Positions 50,833-58,676 of a stretch of DNA of 64,000 nucleotides are shown one piece after another. Location: the NCBI GenBank assembly GCA_016703105.1, contig JADJCS010000007.1, positions 124,001 through 188,000 on the forward strand. The letters are read 5' to 3'. Position 1 is the stretch's first letter. Each line of letters begins with the position of its first letter. The position numbers and the translations under genes were made by a program. The notes below the pieces were generated by a model. That model did not search any database. It was given only the letters and a program-made list of their open reading frames with translations, and was not told the origin of the DNA. The DNA is from Flavobacteriales bacterium (GTDB taxonomy: Bacteria; Bacteroidota; Bacteroidia; Flavobacteriales_F; PHOS-HE28).

Positions 50833-51624
50833 ATGCTTACGATGCACCCGCTCGAAACCCACGAACTGCGCGACGCCGCGCAGCTCTGCCCCCGCGACCC
50901 CAACGCCCTGTTGGGGCATTTGCGTTGGTGCATGTGTACGCCTTACGCGGAAGCGTTCTCCATGCGGCTGGGACCCAAAGTGCTCGGCGTGGCCACTCTG
51001 GTACACTTCGGCACCACCTCGCGCGTGGGCTGCTTCCACATCCACCAGGCGCACCAGCGCAAAGGCTTGGGCACCCTCCTCGCACTGCACTTGCGGAATG
51101 TGCAGGATCAAGAGGATCGCTCCACCCTCATGGTGCAAGCCGCACCGCAGGAGGCCGCTTTCTGGGAACGCCTGGAGTTCACCGAGCAATGCACCTTCAC
51201 CACGTATGCGAACGGCCACTTCATCGAAGCCAGCCGCGATGAGGTGGCGCTGATGGAACCCGCGCACACCCTCGCCCTTCTGCACCTGGACAAGCACGCC
51301 ACAGGTGAGGACCGGCGCGCGCTACTGCTCGAGCATCAGTACGCCGCCCACGCTTACGTGGAGCAGGGACGCGTGCGCGGCGCCCTGCTGCCGCTGGTGG
51401 GCCAGGGCCTCATCATCGCCGATGCGCCAGCGGTAGGCCTCGAACTGCAACGCTGGCTACCGCCCACCCAGCACCGCATTACCGTGCCTGCGGACAATGC
51501 CGCCGCCAACGAGCACTTGCGCGAACGCGGCTATGATCCCATCGGTAGTAGTGTGCGGCTGGTGCATGGGTCGGCGCCTGCCTTCAAGGCGGAGATGGTT
51601 TTTGCTTGGCCTTGGGGGAGGTGA
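50833..51624 (+). CDS. GNAT-family acetyltransferase, probably two tandem domains
   Basis: 263 residues. The first GNAT domain (1-140) has the acetyl-CoA loop HQRKGLGTLLALHL (about 76-89) with the QxxGxG/A pattern. The second (about 150-263) resembles a degenerate GNAT with ITVPADNAAANEHLRERGY, near the end of the fold. The substrate is unknown. It follows the FN3 gene after a hairpin and precedes a T9SS cargo gene. Confidence 0.82.
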   Translation: MLTMHPLETHELRDAAQLCPRDPNALLGHLRWCMCTPYAEAFSMRLGPKVLGVATLVHFGTTSRVGCFHIHQAHQRKGLGTLLALHLRNVQDQEDRSTLMVQAAPQEAAFWERLEFTEQCTFTTYANGHFIEASRDEVALMEPAHTLALLHLDKHATGEDRRALLLEHQYAAHAYVEQGRVRGALLPLVGQGLIIADAPAVGLELQRWLPPTQHRITVPADNAAANEHLRERGYDPIGSSVRLVHGSAPAFKAEMVFAWPWGR

Positions 51625-51715
51625 GCACTACCGGGCATCCCACATTCCGCAGCACCGGTGCGCGAAGCAGCGAACCTTCCGCACCAACCGTCTGTTCGTT
51701 CACCAACTTCGCCGC

Positions 51716-53053
51716 ATGGTACGTTCCATTCTCTTCGCCCTCCTTTCCCTGGCAGCCGCACCCCACCTGCCTGCGCAATGGGTGCCGGGCGACTCCTTTG
51801 GCAGCACCTACCACCACCAGGCATGCGCCTTCCACGATGTGGATACGGGCCTCTTCGTCTATGGCACGGACAACCCGAACAGCGGCGAGGGCGGCGTGAT
51901 CATCACCTGGTCCGGGTTGACGGACTCCGGCGGCGTGATCTGGTACCAGTCCTTCATGAACCTGGAGGACATCGACGTGCGCATGGGCAGCAACGGCCGG
52001 CCCATTTACCTGGCAGCGGGGCATAAGCAATACGCGTTCAGTGTGGCGTTGCATCCCTACCTGGCCGGTGGCAACCCCTTCCAGTTCGACAGCGTGCGCA
52101 CGGGCGACGCCCGCCACTACCGCGCCATCCGCATGCGCAGTGATATCGTGGCCTTCGCCGGCGGCGGCAATTATGTGGGCGACGGCATCATCGACATGAG
52201 CGTGGACACCGGCTACACGTGGACGAACATCGCGGTGCTGCCGGGTCAACCCGTTTCGCGTCTGCACTTCGTGGACGACCTGCTGGGCTTCGCGGCCACC
52301 GGCGGCTACCGGCGCCTGGCCGCTTTCGGCGTGAACGTCCCGGACAGCGGCGCCATCTACCGCACCACCGATGGCGGCTTGAACTGGCTGCAGGTACACC
52401 GCGATACCATCACCGGTTTCTCCGATGTCGCCTTCAGCTCGCTCACCACCGGTGTGGCCACGCGCAACGATGGGGTGATCCTGCGCACCACGGACGGTGG
52501 CACCACCTGGGTGCCCGCCGTGGTGAACCTGCCCGCCGCCAGCGTGATGACCTCCGTGACCTTCCGTCCGGATGGGACCGGCTTCGCCAGTGCGTACCGC
52601 GCAGATGGAGTGAGCGGCTACATATTGATCAGCACCGATGACGGCCAGACCTGGGACGAGAACTTCAACACGAGCGGCTTCAACCACTCGCGCCGCATCT
52701 ACGATGTGTACTTCTACGATGATGCGCACGGCTATGCGAGCACGCACATCCGACCGCTGCGCACCAGCGGGCTGGTGACGGATGTGCCGGAGATCGTAGA
52801 GCAAACCCTCGTCCTCTACCCGAACCCGGCGATCGATCTCGTGCAGCTGGCGTGGGAGTTGCCGGGTGCCGCGACGGGCGGTGGTCGGTTGTCGGTTGTA
52901 AGTGCGCACGGGCAGTTGGTCAGCGACTTACCGATCGCACCAAGTACCACGAGCTATACGTTGGATGTCTCGAACTACCCGCCCGGACTTTACCATTTGC
53001 ACTTGGTGGTGGATGGGCAGCTGGTGAGCGCGGCGAAGGTGGTCATCGAATAA
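51716..53053 (+). CDS. T9SS-secreted YCF48/BNR-like propeller protein
   Basis: 445 residues from the ATG at 51716, opening a signal peptide (FALLSLAAAPHLPAQ). Several repeats of the form IYRTTDGGLNW, ILRTTDGGTTW and ILISTDDGQTW mark a BNR/YCF48-like beta-propeller (about 30-355). A T9SS sorting domain (about 365-445) ends with PPGLYHLHLVVDGQL. The frame extension to 51497 overlaps the GNAT gene and is rejected. Surface or released protein; ligand unknown. Confidence 0.82.
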   Translation: MVRSILFALLSLAAAPHLPAQWVPGDSFGSTYHHQACAFHDVDTGLFVYGTDNPNSGEGGVIITWSGLTDSGGVIWYQSFMNLEDIDVRMGSNGRPIYLAAGHKQYAFSVALHPYLAGGNPFQFDSVRTGDARHYRAIRMRSDIVAFAGGGNYVGDGIIDMSVDTGYTWTNIAVLPGQPVSRLHFVDDLLGFAATGGYRRLAAFGVNVPDSGAIYRTTDGGLNWLQVHRDTITGFSDVAFSSLTTGVATRNDGVILRTTDGGTTWVPAVVNLPAASVMTSVTFRPDGTGFASAYRADGVSGYILISTDDGQTWDENFNTSGFNHSRRIYDVYFYDDAHGYASTHIRPLRTSGLVTDVPEIVEQTLVLYPNPAIDLVQLAWELPGAATGGGRLSVVSAHGQLVSDLPIAPSTTSYTLDVSNYPPGLYHLHLVVDGQLVSAAKVVIE

Positions 53054-53089
53054 CGCGTTCGCGACTCTACACTTGCTGCGATAGATCCA

Positions 53090-53292
53090 CTGAAGAGGAC
53101 TGAGCAGGAAGGCAGGTGACCCATCGTTCGCGATAGGAGCGAGTCCTATGAATCCTTATTGGTACCTGTCTTCCACTCGGGTCGGAGGCTCAGATAGAAT
53201 TTCAGGCAGTCAGGCCTAATAGAGTCATCAAGCATACGGCCCTTCGCTCAGTCCCTCCAGGGATCATTGGTGTAACTCAAAACTACGAGGAC
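53090..53292 (+). ncRNA. Candidate IS110 bridge RNA
   Basis: The non-coding region 5' of an IS110 transposase in the IS621 group encodes a bridge RNA of about 180 nt with a target loop and a donor loop. Here 200 bp of unassigned sequence hold clear hairpins: ATAGGA-GCGAG-TCCTAT (53133-53149) and TCCCT-CC-AGGGA (53252-53263), with a larger weak stem between. Length and place fit; the guide loops cannot be set without the element ends. Confidence 0.5.
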
Positions 53293-54201
53293 ATGGACCT
53301 ATGTATCGGGATCGATGTGAGTAAAGCCCACCTGGACCTAGCCTTGATGAACGCATCCGGAGCCGTTTTGGGGACCGAGCGGATCACCAATGAAAGCAAG
53401 GCGATCAGAGCATTGCTGAAGCGATGGCACAAGCAGTTCGGAGTGACCAAGGCCAATGCGCTGTTCTGCCTGGAACCTACGGGGCACTATGGGTACCTGC
53501 TGGTGGAAGAACTCATGCGGGCCGGTCTGCCGACCTGGCTGGCACATCCGCTGGACATCAAGCACAGCATCGGAAGCACACGGGGTAAGAACGATCGGAT
53601 CGATGCCCAGCGCATTGCCGATTATGCCCGTAGGCACCACGACAAAGCCCGATTGCTGGGGCCTGGTTCTTTGCGCATGAACAAGCTCAAGCAGCTGCTT
53701 ACGTGCCGACGTCAACTGGTGACGGACAAACGCCGCCATCAGGTGAGGATCAAAGACCTGAACCGCCATGTGGACAGATCGCTCCGAGCTTTGTTCGATC
53801 GTCTGAGCCAAGAGCGGATCGAACAGATCGACACGCAACTGGAGAAGATCGAAGCCGCAATTGTGGACCACATCCATGCCGATCCACGGCTACGCGAGCA
53901 GTATGTGCTGCTCCTTAGCGTGGATGGCGTGGGACCCGTATTGGCAGCGCACCTCCTGGCATGCACCGAAGGCTTTACACGCTTTGCTACCGCCCGCCGC
54001 TTAGCCTGTCAGGCTGGTGTGGCTCCCTACGAGCACTCTTCGGGCTCCAGCATCCATGGTCGCACACGCGTATCTCCACAAGCCGACCGCGTGCTGAAAA
54101 CGCTGCTGCATATGGCAGCACTCGGTGTGATAGCTCGTGCTGGTGAGCTCCAGGACTATTACAAACGAAAGCGTGCTGAAGGCAAGGCCCTATGCTGGTG
54201 A
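53293..54201 (+). CDS. IS110-family transposase, apparent frameshift at the C-terminus
   Basis: 302 residues in the main frame. RuvC-like DEDD domain: IGIDVSK (Asp at 8), CLEPTGHYG (Glu), GKNDRIDAQRI (two Asp). The C-terminal domain has APYEHSSGSSIHGRTR with the serine expected as nucleophile. The frame stops at 54201 after GKALCW, but the usual end MLVINAVRCKILHRLFAVVQRGTP continues from 54192 in another frame to a stop at 54350. One missing base near 54190 explains both. It is either inactive or a sequencing error. Confidence 0.88.
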   Translation: MDLCIGIDVSKAHLDLALMNASGAVLGTERITNESKAIRALLKRWHKQFGVTKANALFCLEPTGHYGYLLVEELMRAGLPTWLAHPLDIKHSIGSTRGKNDRIDAQRIADYARRHHDKARLLGPGSLRMNKLKQLLTCRRQLVTDKRRHQVRIKDLNRHVDRSLRALFDRLSQERIEQIDTQLEKIEAAIVDHIHADPRLREQYVLLLSVDGVGPVLAAHLLACTEGFTRFATARRLACQAGVAPYEHSSGSSIHGRTRVSPQADRVLKTLLHMAALGVIARAGELQDYYKRKRAEGKALCW

Positions 54202-54335
54202 TCAACGCTGTGCGCTGCAAGATCCTACATCGCCTGTTCGCAGTGGTCCAACGAGGTACCCCCATTTGTCCGGACCCCACTTGCACAGGTCATAGAATAA
54301 GGATCAGCACCGAGGGCAACGCCCAAGGTGATGGC

Positions 54336-54411
54336 CGAAGCGATCTTTAATTCGCGCGTGGGTTGTGCGTGGCAATAAATGATCACGTACGGATCCAACA
54401 AGATCGCTTCG
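54336..54411. repeat. 12-bp inverted repeat downstream of the IS element
   Basis: CGAAGCGATCTT (54336-54347) and AAGATCGCTTCG (54400-54411) are exact reverse complements 52 bp apart, between the IS110 gene and the convergent rng end. Could be a terminator-like structure or an element end. Confidence 0.4.
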
Positions 54412-54455
54412 CGCCGACGACGGACGCTCGCGAACGCGGGTAGGAAAAGAGTTGA

Positions 54456-56006
54456 TCAGAACGGCACTTCGTTCCCTTCGCCGTCCTGGATGCTGAAGCC
54501 CAGGTATTGGTGGCTGCCATCGCCCACCACCTTCACGCTCTTGCGCCAGCGCCACCACCACTTTATGCGGATACTGGGGAAGCCCTGGGTGAAATAGGCC
54601 GCGAGGAAAGGGTGTACCTTGAGCGTGAGGCCGCTCATGTCCTTTTCCACCAACAGGTAGTTCAGCGCGCTCTCGATATCGTCGATCAGCAGCACCGGTG
54701 CACGCACCTCGCCGGTGCCGTTGCAGGTGGGGCAGCTCTCGCTGGTATCGATCTCCGTTTCCGGGCGCACGCGTTGGCGGGTGAGTTCGATCACCCCGAA
54801 GCGGCTTGGTGGAAGTACGTTGTGCTTGGCCTTGTCATCGGCCATGGCATCTTTCAATGCCTTGTGCAGCTCGCGGCGGTGGTCGGCCTCGTAGAGGTCG
54901 ATGAAGTCGATGCAGATGATGCCGCCCATATCGCGCAAGCGCAGCAGGCGGGCGATCTCCTTGGCGGCCTCGATGTTGATGTCCAGGGCGTTCTTCTCCT
55001 GGTTCTGGTTGCCGCCCTTGCGGCTGCCACTGTTCACGTCGATCACGTGCATGGCCTCGGTCTTCTCGATGATCAGGTAGGCGCCGCTGGGCAGAACGAC
55101 CTGCTTGCCGAAGGCCTGCTTGATCTGCTTGTTGACCGCGAAATTGTCGAAGATGTCCAGCTTGCCTTTGTAGTGCTTCACGATGCCCTTCTTCTCCGGG
55201 GCGATCTTCTCCAGGGTCTGGTAGACCTCGTCGGCGAGCTGCTCGTTGTTGACGTGTATGCTGGTGAAATCCTTGTTGAGCACATCGCGCAGCACGGCAC
55301 TGGTGCGGTCGATCTCGCCCAGCACCCGCTTGGGCGGAATGGCGTTGCGCAGGTTGTGGAACATGGTGTCCCAGCGGGACAGCACGGTCTTCAGGTCGGC
55401 TTCGAGCTCCTCGGTGCCTTTGCCTTCGGCGTTGGTGCGGATGATCACGCCGTGGTTGGCCGGGCGGATGCGCTGCATCAGCTCCTTCAGGCGGCGGCGC
55501 TCATCCTCGTCCTTGATGCGGGTGGAGATGCTCACCTTGTTGATGAAGGGCACCAGCACCATGTAGCGGCCGGCGAGGGTCACTTCCGCGGTGAGCCGAG
55601 GGCCCTTGGTGCTGATGGGCTCCTTGGCGATCTGCACCAGCACGCTCTGGCTGGCGCTGATCACCTCGCTCATCTTGGCGTTCTTCTCGATGTCCGGCTC
55701 CAGCTTCCAGCCGTCCAGGACGGAAGAGCTTATCGTGCCGCTCACCGCGCCCTTGGCGAACTTGAAGCTGTTGCGGTACTGCGGGCCCAGATCGAAGTAG
55801 TGCAGGAAGGCGTCCTTCTCGTGCCCCACATCCACGAAGGCGGCATTGAGGCCGGGGGCCACTTTGCGCACGCGGGCCAGGTAAATATCGCCCACGCTGA
55901 AGCCGCGCTCGGTGCGTTCGCGATGCAGCTCCATGAGGAGCTTGTCGCGCACGACGGCGATGGCCACCTCGCCCGCGGAATCGCGGATAATGAGGTCGAC
56001 GCTCAC
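54456..56006 (-). CDS. rng: Ribonuclease E/G family protein
   Basis: 516 residues. An S1-like RNA-binding segment (about 38-125), then the RNase E/G catalytic core with VIDVNSGSRKG (about 313-323) and DFIDLYEADHRREL (about 351-364) carrying the metal-binding aspartates, and a zinc-link-type CPTCNGTG (about 426-433). It cuts single-stranded RNA in rRNA and tRNA maturation and mRNA decay. The length suits RNase G or a short RNase E. A COX24/bS22-like gene lies 110 bp upstream on the same strand. Confidence 0.93.
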   Translation of the reverse strand: MSVDLIIRDSAGEVAIAVVRDKLLMELHRERTERGFSVGDIYLARVRKVAPGLNAAFVDVGHEKDAFLHYFDLGPQYRNSFKFAKGAVSGTISSSVLDGWKLEPDIEKNAKMSEVISASQSVLVQIAKEPISTKGPRLTAEVTLAGRYMVLVPFINKVSISTRIKDEDERRRLKELMQRIRPANHGVIIRTNAEGKGTEELEADLKTVLSRWDTMFHNLRNAIPPKRVLGEIDRTSAVLRDVLNKDFTSIHVNNEQLADEVYQTLEKIAPEKKGIVKHYKGKLDIFDNFAVNKQIKQAFGKQVVLPSGAYLIIEKTEAMHVIDVNSGSRKGGNQNQEKNALDINIEAAKEIARLLRLRDMGGIICIDFIDLYEADHRRELHKALKDAMADDKAKHNVLPPSRFGVIELTRQRVRPETEIDTSESCPTCNGTGEVRAPVLLIDDIESALNYLLVEKDMSGLTLKVHPFLAAYFTQGFPSIRIKWWWRWRKSVKVVGDGSHQYLGFSIQDGEGNEVPF

Positions 56007-56115
56007 TTAGGGAAGGGTGTAGGAAGCATGGTGCATCATCCGTTGGGATGTGCGCATCCAAGGCACAGGGTATAGCGCCACCGCAGGGCGGGCGCCCTGG
56101 GCCAAGGAGGGATCC

Positions 56116-56211
56116 CTAGCGGACCTTCTTCTTGTGCCGGTTCTTCCGCAGGCGCTTCTTGCGCTTGTGGGTAGCCATTTTGTGGCGCTTCCTTTTCTTA
56201 CCGCAGGGCAT
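56116..56211 (-). CDS. COX24/AURKAIP1-domain (bS22-like) ribosomal small protein, 31 aa
   Basis: 31 residues, too short for many gene finders: starts MPCGKKRKRHKMATHKRKKR and ends in HKKKVR. More than half of the residues are Lys, Arg or His. The pattern KRKRHKMxTHKRKKRLRKNRHKKK is the COX24/AURKAIP1 domain, known as a tiny basic ribosomal protein (bS22 type) and annotated in many Bacteroidetes. Its start overlaps the TPR gene end by 14 bp, so it is read from the HU-TPR operon. Confidence 0.88.
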   Translation of the reverse strand: MPCGKKRKRHKMATHKRKKRLRKNRHKKKVR

Positions 56212-56713
56212 GTTCCTGTTCTTCTAGTTTATTTCTCAATCCTTCGAGCGCCCGATCGGTGGCCTGGAGGGCCTCCGCATCGGTCGTTCGTGTACGATAC
56301 GTTTCAAAGGCGGTGATGGCGGCAGTGGTGCTGTCCATCATCGCGTAACTCTGCCCCAATAGCGACCAGGCCTCCGGGAACTTCCCTTCCTGGTCCAGTT
56401 CCACCACCTGGCGGAACCGGCCAACGGCCTTGTCCACTTGCCCGCTTTGAAGACTGAAGAGGCCCAGGTGCCAGTGTACTTCGGCTTCCTCCGGATGTTC
56501 CTCGGCCAATTGCCGCAGGATCATGATCCCCTGCATGGGCTGGGTGCCGTTCACCAGGGCGATCGCTTCGTCCAGCTTCACCCGCAAGGGCGAAACCTCA
56601 GCGGCTTTCGCGTTCTCGCCGGTCTTCGGCGTACGGGGCAGCAACATCAAAAGAACGACCACCACCACAGCACCGGCGATAGCCAGCCACTGGGGTTTCC
56701 CCAAATTCCTCAT
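56198..56713 (-). CDS. Membrane-anchored tetratricopeptide-repeat protein
   Basis: 171 residues. One N-terminal helix (about 9-26) anchors it; the rest is helical with TPR-like lines HWHLGLFSLQSGQVDKAVGRF (partly: LGLFSLQSGQVDKAV) and SLLGQSYAMMDSTTAAITAF. It starts in the last codons of the HU gene (ATGA) and overlaps the bS22-like gene at its end, so the three form one operon. The role is unknown; similar proteins are scaffolds. Confidence 0.85.
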   Translation of the reverse strand: MRNLGKPQWLAIAGAVVVVVLLMLLPRTPKTGENAKAAEVSPLRVKLDEAIALVNGTQPMQGIMILRQLAEEHPEEAEVHWHLGLFSLQSGQVDKAVGRFRQVVELDQEGKFPEAWSLLGQSYAMMDSTTAAITAFETYRTRTTDAEALQATDRALEGLRNKLEEQEHALR

Positions 56714-57000
56714 CCCTGCTTCACGCGGTTCTTCACCTTGTCGATGAAGACGTCCGCGGGCTTGAAGGAAGGCACGTCATGGGCGGGGATCACGATGGTG
56801 GTGTTCTGGGAGAGGATACGGCCGGTCTTCTGGGCGCGGTGTTTCACCACGAAGCTGCCGAAGCCGCGCAGATGGACATCCTCGCCCTTCTCCAGGCTGT
56901 TCTTCACCTCTTCCATGAAAGCCTCGATGGTCACCAAAACGGCGTTCCGCTCTACGCCCGTCCTCTTTGCCAAAATGCTGACCAGTTCTGCCTTCGTCAT
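56710..57000 (-). CDS. HU/IHF-family DNA-binding protein
   Basis: 96 residues from the ATG at 57000 (MTKAELVSILAKR). The HU signature region VHLRGFGSFVVKHRAQKTGR with the Pro-tipped arm (IVIPAHDVPSFKP) is intact. It bends and packs DNA as a dimer. TATCTTCG (57029-57022) is the -7 box 21 bp before the ATG; the frame extension to 57084 crosses it and is rejected. Divergent from mutY. Confidence 0.93.
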   Translation of the reverse strand: MTKAELVSILAKRTGVERNAVLVTIEAFMEEVKNSLEKGEDVHLRGFGSFVVKHRAQKTGRILSQNTTIVIPAHDVPSFKPADVFIDKVKNRVKQG

Positions 57001-57021
57001 CCCGTACCTTGTTTGGGGCCG

Positions 57022-57029
57022 CGAAGATA
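57022..57029 (-). promoter_or_regulatory. -7 element TATCTTCG of the HU gene
   Basis: TAnnTTCG on the minus strand, 21 bases before the HU ATG. Confirms the 57000 start. Confidence 0.55.
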
Positions 57030-57068
57030 GCGTTCCAAATGGAACCCGCAATGCATCTTTGTGCCTGT

Positions 57069-58118
57069 ATGTCAAGCCTTTCATGGTTCAGCGCGGCCCT
57101 GGCCCCGTGGTACGCGACCCACAAGCGCGATCTACCCTGGCGACGCACCAAGGACCCCTACCGGATCTGGTTGAGCGAAGTGATCTTGCAACAGACGCGG
57201 GTGGACCAGGGGCTTCCCTACTACCTGCGGTTCGTAGAGCGCTTCCCGGATGTCCGCTCGCTGGCCGGAGCGGAAGAGGACCAGGTGCTTCGGCTATGGC
57301 AGGGGCTCGGCTACTACAGCCGGGCGCGTAACCTCTTGTTCGCGGCCCGGCAGGTGCAGGAACAGCACGGGGGAAAGTTCCCTACGGGCTTCGATGGTTT
57401 GCGCGGGCTTCGCGGCATCGGTGACTACACGGCTGCGGCCATTGCCAGCATCGCTTTCGGGGAACAACAGGCGGTGGTGGACGGGAACGTGTACCGCGTG
57501 CTGGCGCGCGTGTTCGGCATCCGCACGCCCGTGGACAGCAGCGCGGGCGCGAAAGAGTTCCGGGCCCTGGCGAACGCCCTGATCCCGGCTATAAAACCCG
57601 GGGACCACAACCAGGCTGTGATGGAATTGGGGGCGACGGTCTGCCTCCCCCGGGAGCCCCGCTGCCCGGATTGTCCGCTGGCCGCGAAGTGCCTCGCCCG
57701 GCGGGAGGACCGCATCACGGAACTGCCGGTGAAGCAGGGGCGCACCAAGATCCGCCGTCGGCATTTCAACTACCTGCTGCTGGATCGGAAAGGCGGTGCC
57801 ATGCTCCGCAAGCGCGCCGGCAAGGATATCTGGCAGGGATTGTACGAGCCCCCGCTCCATGAAAGCGACCGCACACTTACGCGCACGGCCTTGCTGAAGC
57901 ACCTGAACACGGAATATGGCGGCACATGGAAAGTGGTGCGCACGGAAAACGCGGTCACGCACCTTCTCTCCCACCAGCGCCTGCACATCACCTTCTGGCA
58001 CGTGGCGGCCCCGGCCGGTTACCGCAAGCCGGCGGATTGGAAATGGGTGCCTTTGGCCAAGCTTGACGCGCACCCCCTGCCCCGGCCGGTGGAGCGCTAC
58101 TTCGAGCAGACCCTGTGA
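57069..58118 (+). CDS. mutY: A/G-specific adenine glycosylase MutY
   Basis: 349 residues from the ATG at 57069, 8 bases after CATCTTTG, a near -7 box. Helix-hairpin-helix GLRGIGDYTAAAI (about 113-125), catalytic Asp in VVDGNVYRV, and the [4Fe-4S] cluster Cys-x6-Cys-x2-Cys-x5-Cys in CLPREPRCPDCPLAAKC (about 194-210). A NUDIX-like C-terminal domain (about 230-345) reads 8-oxoG. It removes A opposite 8-oxoG. It opens the conserved mutY-ssb-gldE-gldD run. Confidence 0.95.
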   Translation: MSSLSWFSAALAPWYATHKRDLPWRRTKDPYRIWLSEVILQQTRVDQGLPYYLRFVERFPDVRSLAGAEEDQVLRLWQGLGYYSRARNLLFAARQVQEQHGGKFPTGFDGLRGLRGIGDYTAAAIASIAFGEQQAVVDGNVYRVLARVFGIRTPVDSSAGAKEFRALANALIPAIKPGDHNQAVMELGATVCLPREPRCPDCPLAAKCLARREDRITELPVKQGRTKIRRRHFNYLLLDRKGGAMLRKRAGKDIWQGLYEPPLHESDRTLTRTALLKHLNTEYGGTWKVVRTENAVTHLLSHQRLHITFWHVAAPAGYRKPADWKWVPLAKLDAHPLPRPVERYFEQTL

Positions 58119-58153
58119 ACAACTTGGCGCGGAAGATGCGCGGGTCCCGGCGC

Positions 58154-58161
58154 TACCTTTG
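58154..58161 (+). promoter_or_regulatory. -7 element TACCTTTG of ssb
   Basis: Exact TAnnTTTG, 20 bases before the ssb ATG at 58182; suggests ssb-gldE-gldD has its own promoter apart from mutY. Confidence 0.6.
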
Positions 58162-58181
58162 GGCAGCTATCCATACCCACC

Positions 58182-58649
58182 ATGAGCGGAGTGAACAAAG
58201 TGATCCTGATCGGTAACCTGGGTGCCGACCCCGAAGTGCGGCATCTGCAGAACGGCGCCACGGTCGCCAACTTCCGCATCGCCACCAGCGAGACCTATAA
58301 AGACAAGACCACCGGCGAGAAGCGCGAGCAGACCGAGTGGCACAGCATCGTGGCCTGGCGCGGCCTCGGCGAGATCACGGAGAAATACCTGCGCAAAGGG
58401 AGTAAAGTGTATGTGGAAGGCAAGTTGCGCACGCGCACGTGGCAGGATCGCGACGGCAACAACAAGTACACCACCGAGGTGCATGCGGAGGAGATGACCT
58501 TGCTGGACCGCCCCACCGGTGAACCACGCCCCGAACTGCAAAGCGCACCGGCCAGCCAGGCAGGTTCCGCGCCGCGTCGCGCGGAAGCGGCCACCACCTC
58601 CGCACCTTCCGGCAGTGGGCCGGAAGAAATGGACGATCTACCCTTCTGA
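58182..58649 (+). CDS. ssb: Single-stranded DNA-binding protein
   Basis: 155 residues. OB fold (1-110) starts MSGVNKVILIGNLGADPEVR and has WHSIVAWRGLGEI with the base-stacking tryptophans. A disordered linker rich in Ala, Pro and Ser leads to the acidic tip EEMDDLPF, which binds partner proteins. It coats ssDNA in replication and repair. Between mutY and gldE, as in other Bacteroidetes. Confidence 0.95.
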   Translation: MSGVNKVILIGNLGADPEVRHLQNGATVANFRIATSETYKDKTTGEKREQTEWHSIVAWRGLGEITEKYLRKGSKVYVEGKLRTRTWQDRDGNNKYTTEVHAEEMTLLDRPTGEPRPELQSAPASQAGSAPRRAEAATTSAPSGSGPEEMDDLPF

Positions 58650-58676
58650 GCGGAGGCATTCGTTGGCCCCTGAGGG

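Larger units (their letters stand above)
53054..54350 (+). mobile_element. IS110-family insertion sequence (ends approximate)
   Basis: The element lies between the T9SS gene stop and the rng stop. It has the IS110 layout: about 240 bp of structured non-coding DNA, then one transposase gene. IS110 elements lack terminal inverted repeats, so the exact ends cannot be read here; I give the outer limits set by the flanking gene and the frame-corrected transposase stop. Confidence 0.75.

Noticed and set aside
52880..52925. GTCGGTTGTCGG words inside the YCF48-like gene as a second copy of the fumC-prfB repeat
   Set aside because: Only one arm is present, and the stretch encodes a normal part of the sorting domain.
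54336..54411. 12-bp inverted repeat as the IS110 terminal repeat
   Set aside because: IS110 elements lack terminal inverted repeats, and both arms lie at the same end of the element.
54507..56075. 522-codon open frame antisense to rng
   Set aside because: It mirrors the highly conserved rng gene in a GC-rich sequence and shows no domain; the same holds for the 503-codon frame opposite the SulP gene and the 483-codon frame at 8411-9862.
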